Made by a program: the position numbers and the translations under genes
Notes under the pieces: model-generated
What the model saw: the letters and a program-made list of their open reading frames with translations, nothing else
What the model was told of the DNA's origin: nothing
Database searches by the model: none
Shown: positions 33,725-44,200 of the stretch, piece by piece
Numbering within the stretch: position 1 is the stretch's first letter
Layout: each line of letters starts with the position of its first letter
Source of the DNA: G963665925 sp963678925
GTDB lineage: Bacteria; Bacillota; Clostridia; Peptostreptococcales; Acidaminobacteraceae
Direction of reading: 5' to 3'
Length of the DNA: 64,000 bases
Assembly: GCA_963678925.1 (NCBI GenBank)
Contig: OY787533.1
Location: forward strand, 1,364,001 to 1,428,000

Positions 33725-36700
33725 CTAGTGTACAGTATCAAGTTCAATTTCACTTGTTACGTAACGTACATTGTCGCCTTCTTTAACTACAAGAATAGCA
33801 TGTGTCGCTACATCACCAGAAATAGCAGTGCCAGTAAACTCGTACTTAAGCATTTCTTCATCAAGAAGAATGTTTGTTAGAGTAGTACCTGTTTTTCCTG
33901 TTTCAGGAACTAGAGTGATAGTCTCAATAAGTGTAGATGAATTTACGTATTCGTCAATATCAACTGCATCATCGTTATCATTATCTTCACCATAAACACC
34001 ATCATCATCTCCATCTATATCAAATACATATAGAGTGTAAGTGAAATCAGCATCTGACTCTAGATTGTCAATCTTTAGATCGTACGCAATTGAAGTACCA
34101 GAAGTAGTTTCGAATTCACTTAGGACTTCAACTGTACCAGTTACAGTACCAACAACGATATCAGCAGTTCCACCTTCAAGACGACGGTCAGCACCAGGTG
34201 TTACAGTTACGTCATACTTAACACCATCAAGGAATGGAGTGTAATCTTCAACAACTAGGTAGAAGTCATCATCGTTAGTTGGGAATGCGACTAGATAAGT
34301 ATCTGTAGTTGGATCGTACTCTTTCACACCACCAGCAATAGCGTCATCTACTTTAGAGCTAGAAGCTTGTGTAATGCTTACGAATGCATCACCAGTTACA
34401 AAGTCATCATCATCAATTACTTCAAGTTTAGTACCATTAATGTAAGATACGCCAGTGAATGGGTTACCTACATATGGAGTTGAGCTACCAGCAAATGTGA
34501 AGTCATCACCTTTACAGTCAGAATTCTCACCGAAAATTGATTCTACGTTAGAGTCAACAGTGATTTCATAAGTGTCGTCACCGTCTAGTAGATCCCAGCT
34601 TGAACCTTCTTTAAGAATGATTGTTACAATGTTATCATCGTAATCAACGTCTTCGAATGAATCTAGCTTACCGTCATTCCAGTCATCATCATCTTTATTA
34701 ACGATGTAGTAATCGCCAGCATCGCTTAGATTAACGTTCCATTCGATTTCAATTTCACGTTCATTAATAGCACGTACTTCATCAACCTTAGGCTCGTCAT
34801 CTTCTTCATTGTTTGTATCGAATGAAATTGTTTCCATTGATACAGGACGACCGATAAGGTCAGTTACGTACTCGTTCAGATCAACTATCAGAATTTCATC
34901 ATCTTCATTGAAGTAATCTGCATCGTCAAGATCTAGAATAAGAAGTGTCTCGTCAGAATCATCATCAAGAGTCACGTCGTAGTCAGCACTACCACCTTCT
35001 GTAGTAGAAAGCTTGCCATCTTCATTTGAATCTTTGTAAAGTGGCATTAGTACGTCACCATCTGAGTTTTTGTTTGTAAATGCAGCATCATTGATTGCTT
35101 CAATATCAGCTTCAGATAGAATTTGAATCTTCTCATCGAAGTATACATGTACTTCATCTGGAGATTCTTGATCAGCAGAATCAACTTCTACAGAATCTTT
35201 ATCAAGGTATGCTTTTGAGTTTGTTGCAGTTGTAGTACCTACCGTATCTGCAGTAAAGTCAGGTTCTAGTGAAACTTCTTCATCATCATCATAGTCTACT
35301 GTATTAAGCGCAGTATCTGTTAGGTTAGAAGAGAAGCTTACGATTTCGAACTCAACATCTTTGCCTTGTAGATTTACAAGTGCGCCACCAGCAGTAGCAT
35401 ATACTCTGTAACCATTGAATACAACAGTTTCATCATCATCAGTTGTAGTAGTTGCAACCATGTAGTATGTGTCGCCCGCAACTAGGTCTTCTGAATCATC
35501 AGTTACTTTTACAACAGCATAAGTTGGACTTAGCGCAGGTCTGTAAGTTGGATCAATAGCATTACCTGTAGAAGTAAGCTCAGTCCAAGTTGGGTAAGCA
35601 GCAGCCATTACAGCATCCGGCACGCCATCGCCCATTTCCATTTCTTCAGAGAATTCTACAAGAACGATACCGTCTTGCTCTTCAGAAACATTTTCAACTT
35701 CTGGACGCTCATCGTCATTTTCGTCAGATGTAGCAATGAAGTCGAATTCATAATCATCCATAGTTCTGTCAGCGAAGTTTTCAATACCGTCAACGATTAG
35801 AGTGTACTCATCATTGTTGTCCAGTTCTTCTACTGTAATTACAACTCGGTAGTCATACTCGTCGCCATCAGAATCTTCATCCCACTCAGCGTCGATTGCT
35901 TTACCAACACCATCGATTTCGTAGTTAGTTGGGTCTTCAGCGTCAACACCTTTAACCGGATCAGAGAACTCAACGATCAGAGTTTCAAGGTCAACGACTT
36001 CTACCTTTTTAACTGCAGATGCGCCATTGTAGTTCACATCGTCAAGGTCAAATGTTTTTTCATCGTCTTCATCCATTGTGTTACCAACGATATCAGCGAT
36101 ATTGTTAACGATTAGAGTGTAGTTTTCGTCTGTGTCCATTGTAGATGTTTCCATGTAAAGAATTTGTTCTTCTTCATCGTCATCTTTGAACCAAACGTTG
36201 TAGATTGATAGGTCATCGTCTTCAAACTCATAGTTTGAAACGTCTAGTGCAGTAGCAGGATCAAGATCGTTGTCATCTTTGAAAGTGATCTTAACGATAT
36301 TTTCTGATAGTGCTTCAGCATCATCCAGCTTAGGCTCGTCATCATCTTCAGAACCAGCACGGAAAGTTTTTTCTAGAGTCTTAGTCGTTGCGTTCTTAGA
36401 TAGAGAACCGTCAACCATGTAAAGGATTTTCAGTTCGTACTTGTCACCAGCATCCATTTCGCTAGTTTTAAGTGTAACTTTGTTCCAGTAATCGTTGTCA
36501 GTGTCTTTCTCTTCGTCAGAATCGTCATCCCAGTAAACGTCATCTACTTCAGCAGATAGGATTTCTACGCCTTCGATAGAGTAGTTAGAAACATCTTCTG
36601 CAGTTGCTTTGTCTACACCATGATCATCATCAAAGTAGATTGCAACTTCAAAGTTATTATCTAGTCTTTCTGGGTTAACGTCTTCAATTGAAGGAGCGTC

Positions 36701-37843
36701 ATCATCTTCTACTGGGTAGAAGCTGTTAACGTCTTTGTCCATCTTAACGCCGTCAGCGTTCATTACGTTTTCAGTAGTCAGTTTAAGCGCTTGACGCTTA
36801 GTGATGCCTTCAACGTAAAGTTCAACTGTTTTGTAGTCGTCTTTAACTTTAGCGTCAACTACTGTACCTTCTTTGTCGATAGAGTAGTTAGCGATATCTG
36901 TAGCTGAATCCCAGTCAACGTTTGTATCGAATTCAACTTCGATTAGACCAGTATCTTCGCCTACAACAGATTCGATTTCAGGCTTGTCAGTCTCTTTGTA
37001 AAGACCTGAGAAGTTGTAAGTAGACTCACCAAGAACTACAGTGTAAGCTGAACCAGCTTTAAGTTCTTCAGTGTAAACGTAAACGCGGTCAGCAGCTACA
37101 GCTACAACACGCTCAACGTCAACTTCTTCAGAAGTGCCTTTTTTAACTACTGAGAAATCAGCAGCTTCAGCGTCAGCAGCATCAACGTCAGCAGTAAGTA
37201 CTACGTCAATTACTTTAGTACCAACAGCGTAAGCTTCGTCGATTTCTACGTCAAGAGCAACAACTTCTGGAGTTTCAACTTCTAGTCTGCCAAGCTCAAC
37301 GCCTAGAGCAACGTCAGAACCTTCTTTAGGCAGGTTAACTGTTGACCACATAGCTGTGAAGCCTTCGCCACGAGTCATTTCTGCAGTTTCAGCAACTTCG
37401 ATGCCAACACCAGCAGCTTGCTCTACTGAAGCATTGTAATCAGCTACTTCGTAGCCAAGAGCTTTCAGCATGAAAGTTGCAGCCATTTTTGAATCTACAG
37501 CTTTGCCAGCGCCGAATGTTCCGTCGCCCATACCTGTAGTCCATCCTTGGTAGAATGCGTACCATACATATGGAGCAAACCAGTCATTCTCAGATACGTC
37601 TGAGAAATCAGCTGGAATACCAAATGTAGCAGCCTCTTCTTTAACACCATTCATTTCTGCGATCAGAACCATCATTTGCTCACGCGTAAGTTTCTGATCT
37701 TCGTTCAGATTGCCAGCTTGATCGCCAGCTACAAAACCAGCTGCTTTTAGCATTTCGCCAGCAGATTGGTCAGCAGCGAACGTCATTGGCACACTGCCTA
37801 GCACTAGTACAAGTGCTAGAACGAGAGAAAGAATTCTCTTCAT
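33725..37843 (-). CDS. Main S-layer protein candidate (SLH + Ig-like repeats)
   Basis: 1372 aa from ATG 37843, which has AAGGAGG 9 nt upstream; a 21-residue upstream extension of the frame is not used. Signal peptide MKRILSLVLALVLVLGSVPM with cleavage after TFA. Residues about 25-185 hold three SLH modules (LTREQMMVLIAEM, FSDVSENDWFAPYVWY, GMGDGTFGAGKAVDSK). Eight or more SbsA-type Ig-like units follow (VKITFKDDNDLDPATALDVS is one). The mature protein is very acidic, with runs such as DDDDEEEQ-type clusters that suggest calcium-dependent packing. Single-gene unit with strong promoter, leader, ribosome site and terminator, and codon use unlike its neighbours: signs of very high expression. Confidence 0.9.
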   Translation of the reverse strand: MKRILSLVLALVLVLGSVPMTFAADQSAGEMLKAAGFVAGDQAGNLNEDQKLTREQMMVLIAEMNGVKEEAATFGIPADFSDVSENDWFAPYVWYAFYQGWTTGMGDGTFGAGKAVDSKMAATFMLKALGYEVADYNASVEQAAGVGIEVAETAEMTRGEGFTAMWSTVNLPKEGSDVALGVELGRLEVETPEVVALDVEIDEAYAVGTKVIDVVLTADVDAADAEAADFSVVKKGTSEEVDVERVVAVAADRVYVYTEELKAGSAYTVVLGESTYNFSGLYKETDKPEIESVVGEDTGLIEVEFDTNVDWDSATDIANYSIDKEGTVVDAKVKDDYKTVELYVEGITKRQALKLTTENVMNADGVKMDKDVNSFYPVEDDDAPSIEDVNPERLDNNFEVAIYFDDDHGVDKATAEDVSNYSIEGVEILSAEVDDVYWDDDSDEEKDTDNDYWNKVTLKTSEMDAGDKYELKILYMVDGSLSKNATTKTLEKTFRAGSEDDDEPKLDDAEALSENIVKITFKDDNDLDPATALDVSNYEFEDDDLSIYNVWFKDDDEEEQILYMETSTMDTDENYTLIVNNIADIVGNTMDEDDEKTFDLDDVNYNGASAVKKVEVVDLETLIVEFSDPVKGVDAEDPTNYEIDGVGKAIDAEWDEDSDGDEYDYRVVITVEELDNNDEYTLIVDGIENFADRTMDDYEFDFIATSDENDDERPEVENVSEEQDGIVLVEFSEEMEMGDGVPDAVMAAAYPTWTELTSTGNAIDPTYRPALSPTYAVVKVTDDSEDLVAGDTYYMVATTTTDDDETVVFNGYRVYATAGGALVNLQGKDVEFEIVSFSSNLTDTALNTVDYDDDEEVSLEPDFTADTVGTTTATNSKAYLDKDSVEVDSADQESPDEVHVYFDEKIQILSEADIEAINDAAFTNKNSDGDVLMPLYKDSNEDGKLSTTEGGSADYDVTLDDDSDETLLILDLDDADYFNEDDEILIVDLNEYVTDLIGRPVSMETISFDTNNEEDDEPKVDEVRAINEREIEIEWNVNLSDAGDYYIVNKDDDDWNDGKLDSFEDVDYDDNIVTIILKEGSSWDLLDGDDTYEITVDSNVESIFGENSDCKGDDFTFAGSSTPYVGNPFTGVSYINGTKLEVIDDDDFVTGDAFVSITQASSSKVDDAIAGGVKEYDPTTDTYLVAFPTNDDDFYLVVEDYTPFLDGVKYDVTVTPGADRRLEGGTADIVVGTVTGTVEVLSEFETTSGTSIAYDLKIDNLESDADFTYTLYVFDIDGDDDGVYGEDNDNDDAVDIDEYVNSSTLIETITLVPETGKTGTTLTNILLDEEMLKYEFTGTAISGDVATHAILVVKEGDNVRYVTSEIELDTVH

Positions 37844-37978
37844 CTTGCAATTCCTCCTTGTTATGTAGTAGGTTTTTTTGCTGAAGGGAAGATTGTACAA
37901 TATCAACCGGCCCTCCCTTCAACTAGAGCGGTTGTTGCCCTGAATCGTTTCAGACCCTTAGGGCACCTTCCCGATTCT
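37844..37978 (-). other. Structured 5' leader of the S-layer gene
   Basis: About 135 nt from the predicted start to the ATG. On the minus-strand RNA I see GAATCG pairing with CGATTC, CTGAA with TTCAG (ACGA loop), and TGAAGGGA (about 37914-37921) with TCCCTTCA (about 37882-37889), an 8-bp stem enclosing a further ATTG/CAAT hairpin. No run of U follows, so it is not an attenuator of the usual kind. It may stabilise the mRNA or act as a regulatory element; it does not match the c-di-GMP, SAM, glycine, lysine or fluoride classes as I remember them. Confidence 0.5.
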
Positions 37979-37984
37979 AGACTG

Positions 37985-38014
37985 ATTATATCACCCACAT
38001 AAATGGGGGGTCAA
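37985..38014 (-). promoter_or_regulatory. Sigma-A promoter of the S-layer gene (proximal)
   Basis: Minus strand: -35 TTGACC (38009-38014), 18-nt spacer, -10 TATAAT (37985-37990). Start expected near 37978. Confidence 0.75.
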
Positions 38015-38068
38015 TCAGCCACAGGGCTTTGTAACATAACTGTAAATTAGAAACAGAGCCCTCCTGGG

Positions 38069-38089
38069 AATACAACAAGTTGTATTATA
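38069..38089 (-). promoter_or_regulatory. Distal -10 box with an overlapping palindrome
   Basis: TATAAT on the minus strand (38084-38089) overlaps an 18-bp palindrome, AATACAAC-AA-GTTGTATT (38069-38086), that would cover the start site. A second S-layer promoter under repressor control is possible; the -35 is poor. Confidence 0.4.
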
Positions 38090-38137
38090 CATCAGGAAGA
38101 AACAAATTTCCATTACAGTCATATTACATTGACAATC

Positions 38138-38162
38138 ACGTGGTGATTAAACTTCACCACGT
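38138..38162. repeat. Hairpin upstream of the S-layer promoters
   Basis: ACGTGGTGA and TCACCACGT arms (9 bp) around TTAAACT. An alternative pairing, GTGATTAA/TTAATCAC, uses overlapping bases (38143-38169). No T-run on either strand, so not a simple terminator for the protease gene that ends at 38260. Confidence 0.5.
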
Positions 38163-38259
38163 TAATCACTATACCATAGAAACCTTCTTATGTCCCTAGT
38201 TTGCAGCTATTTTGTGGATTATGTGGATAGTGTGGATTATGTTTGACTGCATATTTCAC

Positions 38260-39672
38260 TTATTTTTCTTTCAATATTTCGATAGCTTTCTCAAGTTGCC
38301 GGTCTACACCCTTATGGTCATCAGGGTTTTCAACTGCCGAAACAAGCGCCAGGCAGGTATTGACATCAAGCTGCCCGCTGGCACTGAGTCCATAGTCATC
38401 CTGGAAGGATACAAGATGACTTTTCATTTCTTCGCTGAAGAGTCCATCCACCGCAACATCATAACCAAGGTAAGCCAGACGCTGCTGCGCGCCGTACACA
38501 TTCAGGCCAACTTGACCAGCACCATAACTCTGCACTTCCGACATCGGTGCAAAATATTCAGGATCCAGCGCATATGTGGATGCAAGTGAAACTTCAACAT
38601 CAGGCTTGATGCCAATTTCATTCACAGGATTGCCCTTTGCCGTAAGATACTGGGCAACTGTGAGCTTCATACCCATCTCACTTTGCAGGTCGATTACCGA
38701 CTGAACGGTTCCCTTTCCAAAGGAATTCACACCTACGATTTTTGCAATGTCATAATCTTGCAGCGCACCAGATAATATTTCAGATGCGCTTGCCGATCCC
38801 GCATTGATCAGTACAGCAATTGGTCCCGTGTATAGAGGGGCAGTTTCGGCCTCTATGACCTTATCTTCATAGGCGCGGTAGTCAATCTGAACAATTGGCT
38901 GTCCCGACTCCAAAAACAAATCGGCAATCTCCACGACTTGATCAAGCCGTCCGCCAGGGTTATTTCTCAAATCAATCACAAGACCTTCAACAGAAGCATC
39001 CTTTGAGATTTCCTCGATTGCGGCCTTGAAGTCTTTTGCTGAGTTTGCATTGAACTGTTTCAACCGCAAATACGCAATGTGATCTTCTCGAATTTCGTAG
39101 TTGACAGGGTGCACTTCAATAACCTCTCGAACAAGGTCTATATCGATTGGCTCAATTTTTCCTTCCTTTATAATGGAAAGACGCATTTTCGTACCAGGTT
39201 CTCCTCGCATTATACGCACCGCTTCATCGAGAGAAACACCCTTGAGACTATTTCCATTCACTGCGATGATCAGGTCATTGGCTTCGAGCCCCGCACGATC
39301 ACCCGGTGTGTCTTCTATCGGCGAGACAATTTTTATGTAGTCTGTGTCGGCATCCTTTGTCACGGTAATACCGACACCCCCAAAGGCGCCATCCGAATTT
39401 TCGCTATATCGCTTGTACTCTTCAGCATTATAATAGGAACTATACGGATCAAGTTCTTCAAACACACCTTTAAAGGCACCTTCGATCAGAACCTCCTCAT
39501 CAATCTCATCCACGTAGTATTTATCAATTATTTCCATTACAACATCTAGATAATCCAGTTTTTCAGCAGCTGCAGGCTGGATTGGTATTGCCACGCTCAT
39601 CTGAGTTGTCATCATGACAAGACTCAACGTGATAATCCATACTCTTGCGATACGTTTTTTCACATAAACCAT
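38260..39672 (-). CDS. CtpA-type S41 carboxy-terminal processing protease
   Basis: 470 aa with a signal or anchor segment (VWIITLSLVMMTTQMSV). Order of domains: N-terminal CTP helices (38-90), PDZ (about 95-180, GVGITV and PGDRAGLEANDLIIAVNG), S41 core (185-370) with the catalytic serine in GSASASEILSGAL and the catalytic lysine in FGKGTVQ, then a C-terminal peptidoglycan-binding domain (about 390-445, YGAQQRLAYLGYDVAVDG). It would trim secreted proteins at the wall. Its place just upstream of the S-layer gene suggests surface protein maturation, which is inference. Ribosome site is weak (GAAAGAGAG). Confidence 0.92.
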   Translation of the reverse strand: MVYVKKRIARVWIITLSLVMMTTQMSVAIPIQPAAAEKLDYLDVVMEIIDKYYVDEIDEEVLIEGAFKGVFEELDPYSSYYNAEEYKRYSENSDGAFGGVGITVTKDADTDYIKIVSPIEDTPGDRAGLEANDLIIAVNGNSLKGVSLDEAVRIMRGEPGTKMRLSIIKEGKIEPIDIDLVREVIEVHPVNYEIREDHIAYLRLKQFNANSAKDFKAAIEEISKDASVEGLVIDLRNNPGGRLDQVVEIADLFLESGQPIVQIDYRAYEDKVIEAETAPLYTGPIAVLINAGSASASEILSGALQDYDIAKIVGVNSFGKGTVQSVIDLQSEMGMKLTVAQYLTAKGNPVNEIGIKPDVEVSLASTYALDPEYFAPMSEVQSYGAGQVGLNVYGAQQRLAYLGYDVAVDGLFSEEMKSHLVSFQDDYGLSASGQLDVNTCLALVSAVENPDDHKGVDRQLEKAIEILKEK

Positions 39673-39736
39673 CTCTCTTTCTTAAATAAAGCGCGTCTTT
39701 ATAAAACTCAGTTTAAATATGACTCCATCTCACAAA

Positions 39737-41266
39737 CTAGTAGCGATTGATTATTTTTTCTCTGTAATCATAAGTGATGTTATCTTTTATATGTTTTATG
39801 AAAGTTTCTAACATAACTGCTGCTTCGGCTCTAGTCACAACCTTGTTTGGTCGTACAGTGCCATCTTCAAAACCAGTAATCAGACCAATTTCATTTGCAA
39901 CATAAATACCATCCTTGGCCCAGCTTGCAATGTCTGCATCATCTGTAAATACAGTCGTGTATGGTGGCGCTGGCGCAAGGTGTGTCATTCCAAGCGCATT
40001 TACCATGATAGATATGGCTTCACCCCTTCGAAGGGTTCTATCTGGCATAAAATAGTCACCTTCTCCAACCATAAGTCCTTTTTCCTTCACAAATTCCACG
40101 TAGGCTAGGTTTGGATCATCACTGTCCACATCCAGATATAGATCTTCCCTATCTCGTTGTCTATCTCTACGGATAAGCTCTTCTATTGTGTAAGGTTCTA
40201 CTGATGCGATAGACTTTGTTATAGCTCTTGCAAAATCCATTCGGTTCACAGGCAAATCCGGCCCAAAAAATGTGGTATCTGCCGAAAAGACTTCAAGGCT
40301 TGTAAGAAGATAAATGCTGTCTTCTGCCCAATGTCCGCCGATATCCCTTATTTTCGAAGTGATGAGGCTTGTAGAGTCCTTCATGATATTGTTCTTGAGG
40401 TTCTCTTCCCCTTCATTACGGAGAACGTCATTGGCGGTTCCATCTTCTGTAAATGTCGGGAGATTGTAAGTGTATTGAAGCACGTTTTCTTCATTCTCAA
40501 CTTTGACATAATTGCCTCTGAAGCTTATATTTTGCGGATCAGTCTGCGAATATTTCAATTGACTCCGCATCATTGAACTCATTTTCAGTGTGACGTGCCC
40601 ATTCCAAATATCTGTTTCTGTATCATCTGAAGCACTTGGAATCTTTGCTTCGATGTCATACTCAAATACTTGCGTTTTTGAATTCCCCCATAGATGCTCA
40701 TATCCAACATAAGTGTCACTTGATATTTCAACTGTCACAACACCCTCGTTGGTATATTGATCGCCATTGATGAAATACTTCCGCTTGGCATATAAATTTC
40801 CATTAAAATAATCCACCGCCGGGGTATTGTCAATGAGTTCAGATTCGTCAAACAGGTACCCCGCAAGGGTATATACATCTCCATTGACATCAACAGACTC
40901 GTCAAGACTACTGATGTCCGCCTTATACGTGGTCTGCTGCATCGACTCATTCACAACTTCGACAACATCATAAGTTACGCTTCTTGAAAGCACCACTGCT
41001 TCATCAATATTTTGAAGCTCATAACTGTAAGACTGCTTATACTCAGTATCTCCATCACGCGGTGGTGTTGCAACTTCGACTGTCCCTGTCAGGAGAATGG
41101 GTTCACCTGAAAGAAAAAACATTTCCTGATATTCATATATGCCATCATCCATGGTGGGATCACCTACAATCCCACCTTCAAAACTTACTATTTCAGCAAA
41201 ACTCCCTGGTGCCAACCCTAGGAGAATCGCCAAAATAAAAGCGTACAATCCTGCTTTTTTAAACAT
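39737..41266 (-). CDS. SLH-anchored surface protein (C-terminal SLH)
   Basis: 509 aa. Signal peptide to about residue 24 (APGSFA). Residues 25-300 are beta-rich with no known domain. The last 190 residues are three SLH modules: IGGHWAEDSIYLLTSLEVF, then ENYMP-like YFMPDRTLRRGEAISIMV, then ASWAKDGIYVANEIGLITGF followed by TVRPNKVVTRAEAAVML. It should bind the wall polymer through its C-terminus, the opposite orientation to the S-layer protein. Ribosome site GAGGAGG. Probably co-transcribed with the two large genes to its right. Confidence 0.87.
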   Translation of the reverse strand: MFKKAGLYAFILAILLGLAPGSFAEIVSFEGGIVGDPTMDDGIYEYQEMFFLSGEPILLTGTVEVATPPRDGDTEYKQSYSYELQNIDEAVVLSRSVTYDVVEVVNESMQQTTYKADISSLDESVDVNGDVYTLAGYLFDESELIDNTPAVDYFNGNLYAKRKYFINGDQYTNEGVVTVEISSDTYVGYEHLWGNSKTQVFEYDIEAKIPSASDDTETDIWNGHVTLKMSSMMRSQLKYSQTDPQNISFRGNYVKVENEENVLQYTYNLPTFTEDGTANDVLRNEGEENLKNNIMKDSTSLITSKIRDIGGHWAEDSIYLLTSLEVFSADTTFFGPDLPVNRMDFARAITKSIASVEPYTIEELIRRDRQRDREDLYLDVDSDDPNLAYVEFVKEKGLMVGEGDYFMPDRTLRRGEAISIMVNALGMTHLAPAPPYTTVFTDDADIASWAKDGIYVANEIGLITGFEDGTVRPNKVVTRAEAAVMLETFIKHIKDNITYDYREKIINRY

Positions 41267-41280
41267 TTTGCCCTCCTCCT

Positions 41281-44200
41281 CTATTCAGTGTCGACAAATA
41301 TGACAAGCGCCTTCTCATCATTTCTTAGGACAGAAATACTGTCGCCTACTTCCAAGTCATCAATATCGATGACTTCATTATCTTTTATGACAATGGCATT
41401 TGGATACTCGACATAGGTATCAACAGAATTGCTCTTCCACTCCGCAACAGAAGACATCCAGTCGTTGGAATCTGTAATTCGAATGCGCTCCCACGTGTCA
41501 TCCATCTCCTCAATAATGCCACGCGTCAGATACATGTCTTCAAGCGTATCATCCAACTCATCTGCAATATCATCTATATCCGTAAGATCATCATCAATAT
41601 TTTGGTCTTCAAGAAGCCCTTTGTGTCTCATATTCATTGCCAGAAGAGACCGATTCTCGTCTTCACGGTCCTCTAGGACAACTACCGCATAATAGCGTTC
41701 ATATTCAAGACCTTCATCATCCGTTCCTTCGTTTTCAAGTCTTGCATAGGACTCATGGAAAAAGTCTGCAACCTTAATTGTGTCAGGATCATCGGAATCC
41801 GTTATGTCGGTAATGATAGAGTCTGTATGGAAATAGATGCGGTCCGATGTCGAATCATCAACATCATCCCATTCGTTATCATCCAGAGTCGCCCAATTCT
41901 TAAGTGTGAAATAGTTTCCGCCGACCGCTTCTATCGCACCTATATACACAGTTTCAAATATATTTTCTGTACGCGTCATGAGCTTAACAACATTTGCATC
42001 ATAAACACCATCTGCGTATTGGCTTACAACCAGTACATTATCTTTCTTTGTAAGCAGCGAAGGATCAATGTATCTGCTATCTTTCACAACAATTGTCCCT
42101 TTAGTAATATTGAAGTTAATCCTTGGATCTTCAAGTTCCATACTTCCCAGTGCATCATCGATATCTCTGATTGCATCTGTATAGAGATTTTCCCCACCTG
42201 ATTTGACAGAAACTTTAGAAGCTACGGAATCACCATAGGAATCTTCTACAACAACATAAAGCACTTGTCCTTTATAAATCCGCTCTAGATCATCTAAGGC
42301 AATCGGCAGATCACCAATATAGATTTGTGCATTATCAGATAAGGTAAGCTCTTCTGAATAGGTTTCCGTATCTACCCAATCATCGTTCTTTAGATATCTT
42401 GGCTCATACAGAGTCATTGTCTGTTTTGTTTCGTTAACTGTACCTAACTTACCCTTGTACACCTTTTGGATTAGTCTCTCAACACCTTCGACCTCCATTT
42501 TCGATATCCTGTCAGAATAGATATCATCAAAGAAGAGTTTCACAGAATCCCCTTCTTTAAGTGCATTTCGCGTTACCGAAACACCGCCTTTGGTTATTGG
42601 AATTCCGCTTGGCATTTCATAAGAATACCGCTCTCCTCCTATGTCAAATACAATTCCAGCAGGGTAAACCGCATATATGGTTCCCATGCGGACTTTTCCA
42701 TACTCAGGAATATATCCAGGATTATCTGTAAAAGTCTCAGAATCAATATTGATGACATAACCTTCTTTCAAATCCAGGGTCACATCTTGTCCATAAAGCA
42801 AGTCTGAGAGCTCACCATAGTTTTCATTAATTGTGACGTTCGCATAGGAGGCAACTGGGTACTCATAGATCACATCATCATATCCGAAAATCTCAATTCT
42901 CGAATTGCCTGTCTCCTCGTCCATCGTTACGTAGCGCACAGTACCGCTTACAGTGGTTTCCCACAAAGGAATTGCATTTACATAAACGACATTATCATTG
43001 TCTTTGACGACAAATGAAATGTCGTCCCCTTCCTCTAACAGGTCTATTCCGCCTACAATATTGTCCTTATATACAATCATGTCGTTTGTGATGCCTGTGT
43101 ATAAGTCCGTCTCGACGACCAAATCAAATGTCTGTCCATCGTATGTTCTTACTCTGCAGCGTTTGGAGTTGACATAATAGTCCTCTTTCCACTTTTGCTG
43201 ATCCAGGATTTCATAGATGCTTCCAAAATAAGTTGTCATGTTGCCATCTTGCGCTTCACTAACCCTTATTTTTTCAAGAATCACATTGTCTTTAAGGGCT
43301 TCAGCATAGATAAGTGCCCCGTTTCTTGTCATATATTGTATTTCGTCACCCACCAAAATGCCTTTTGATGAGAATGGCATATTGTTTTTGTAAAGCACAA
43401 AATCCAATTGTCTACCCGAGGTGGTATTCTCATTCGTTCGAATTGACGTCACAGATCCGTCAACATTTCGCACAATAATATTACGTTCTTCTAATGTGTA
43501 GCCAATTTCTTTGCTTGTGGTCTCCTGAATTCCTGTCACAAGACCGTAGTTAACAACTATCCCGTTCTGGTCATAAAGCAGTTCTGAGCCCGCATCCAAG
43601 ATTTCCATAAACTCACCGCGTGTCATATTCCCCTTGGGGTTGAAGTTGCCATCATTCCCCGAGTTCATGATTTCAGCTCTAAGAAGCGCCTCAATTGTGC
43701 CACGATTTGCAGGGGTCACAAGCTTGTAGTCATTGAATCCAAATACGGCTTCAAGGTCAACCGCTACCGGTGCAAGACCAATGGTTCTCGACAACCAAAC
43801 CGCCAATTGTTCCCTTGATGCCGCCTGCTGTAAACCTACATATTCTGTTTGCAGCAATATGCCTTGACCAATGGCCTGCGCAGCATATTGCTCGTTGTAA
43901 AGCGCATTGATCGATTCGTCAGAAAGCCCACCCGTAAGGGGCAGTACCGCTGCTTCGACAGCAGCGCTTCCACCAGCTAAGTTTACAAGATATCGCATTG
44001 CTTCAAATCCTGTTATTTCTGTCTCTGGATAGAATGCTTCACTACCTTGACGACCAGCAATACCTTGAACAGCCATTCTGATGATGTTCTTTTCAAAAGG
44101 GTTCTCAGATATATCGCTGTAGTCAACATTCGCAAGCAGTTCAACGCCGTTTGCATACGCATCGACCGACGCCATGTTCCCAATGTCGAGTAGTGCAGCC

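Noticed and set aside
37844..37978. c-di-GMP riboswitch in front of the S-layer gene
   Set aside because: The conserved bases of the c-di-GMP-I and II classes are not found. Left as an unassigned structured leader.
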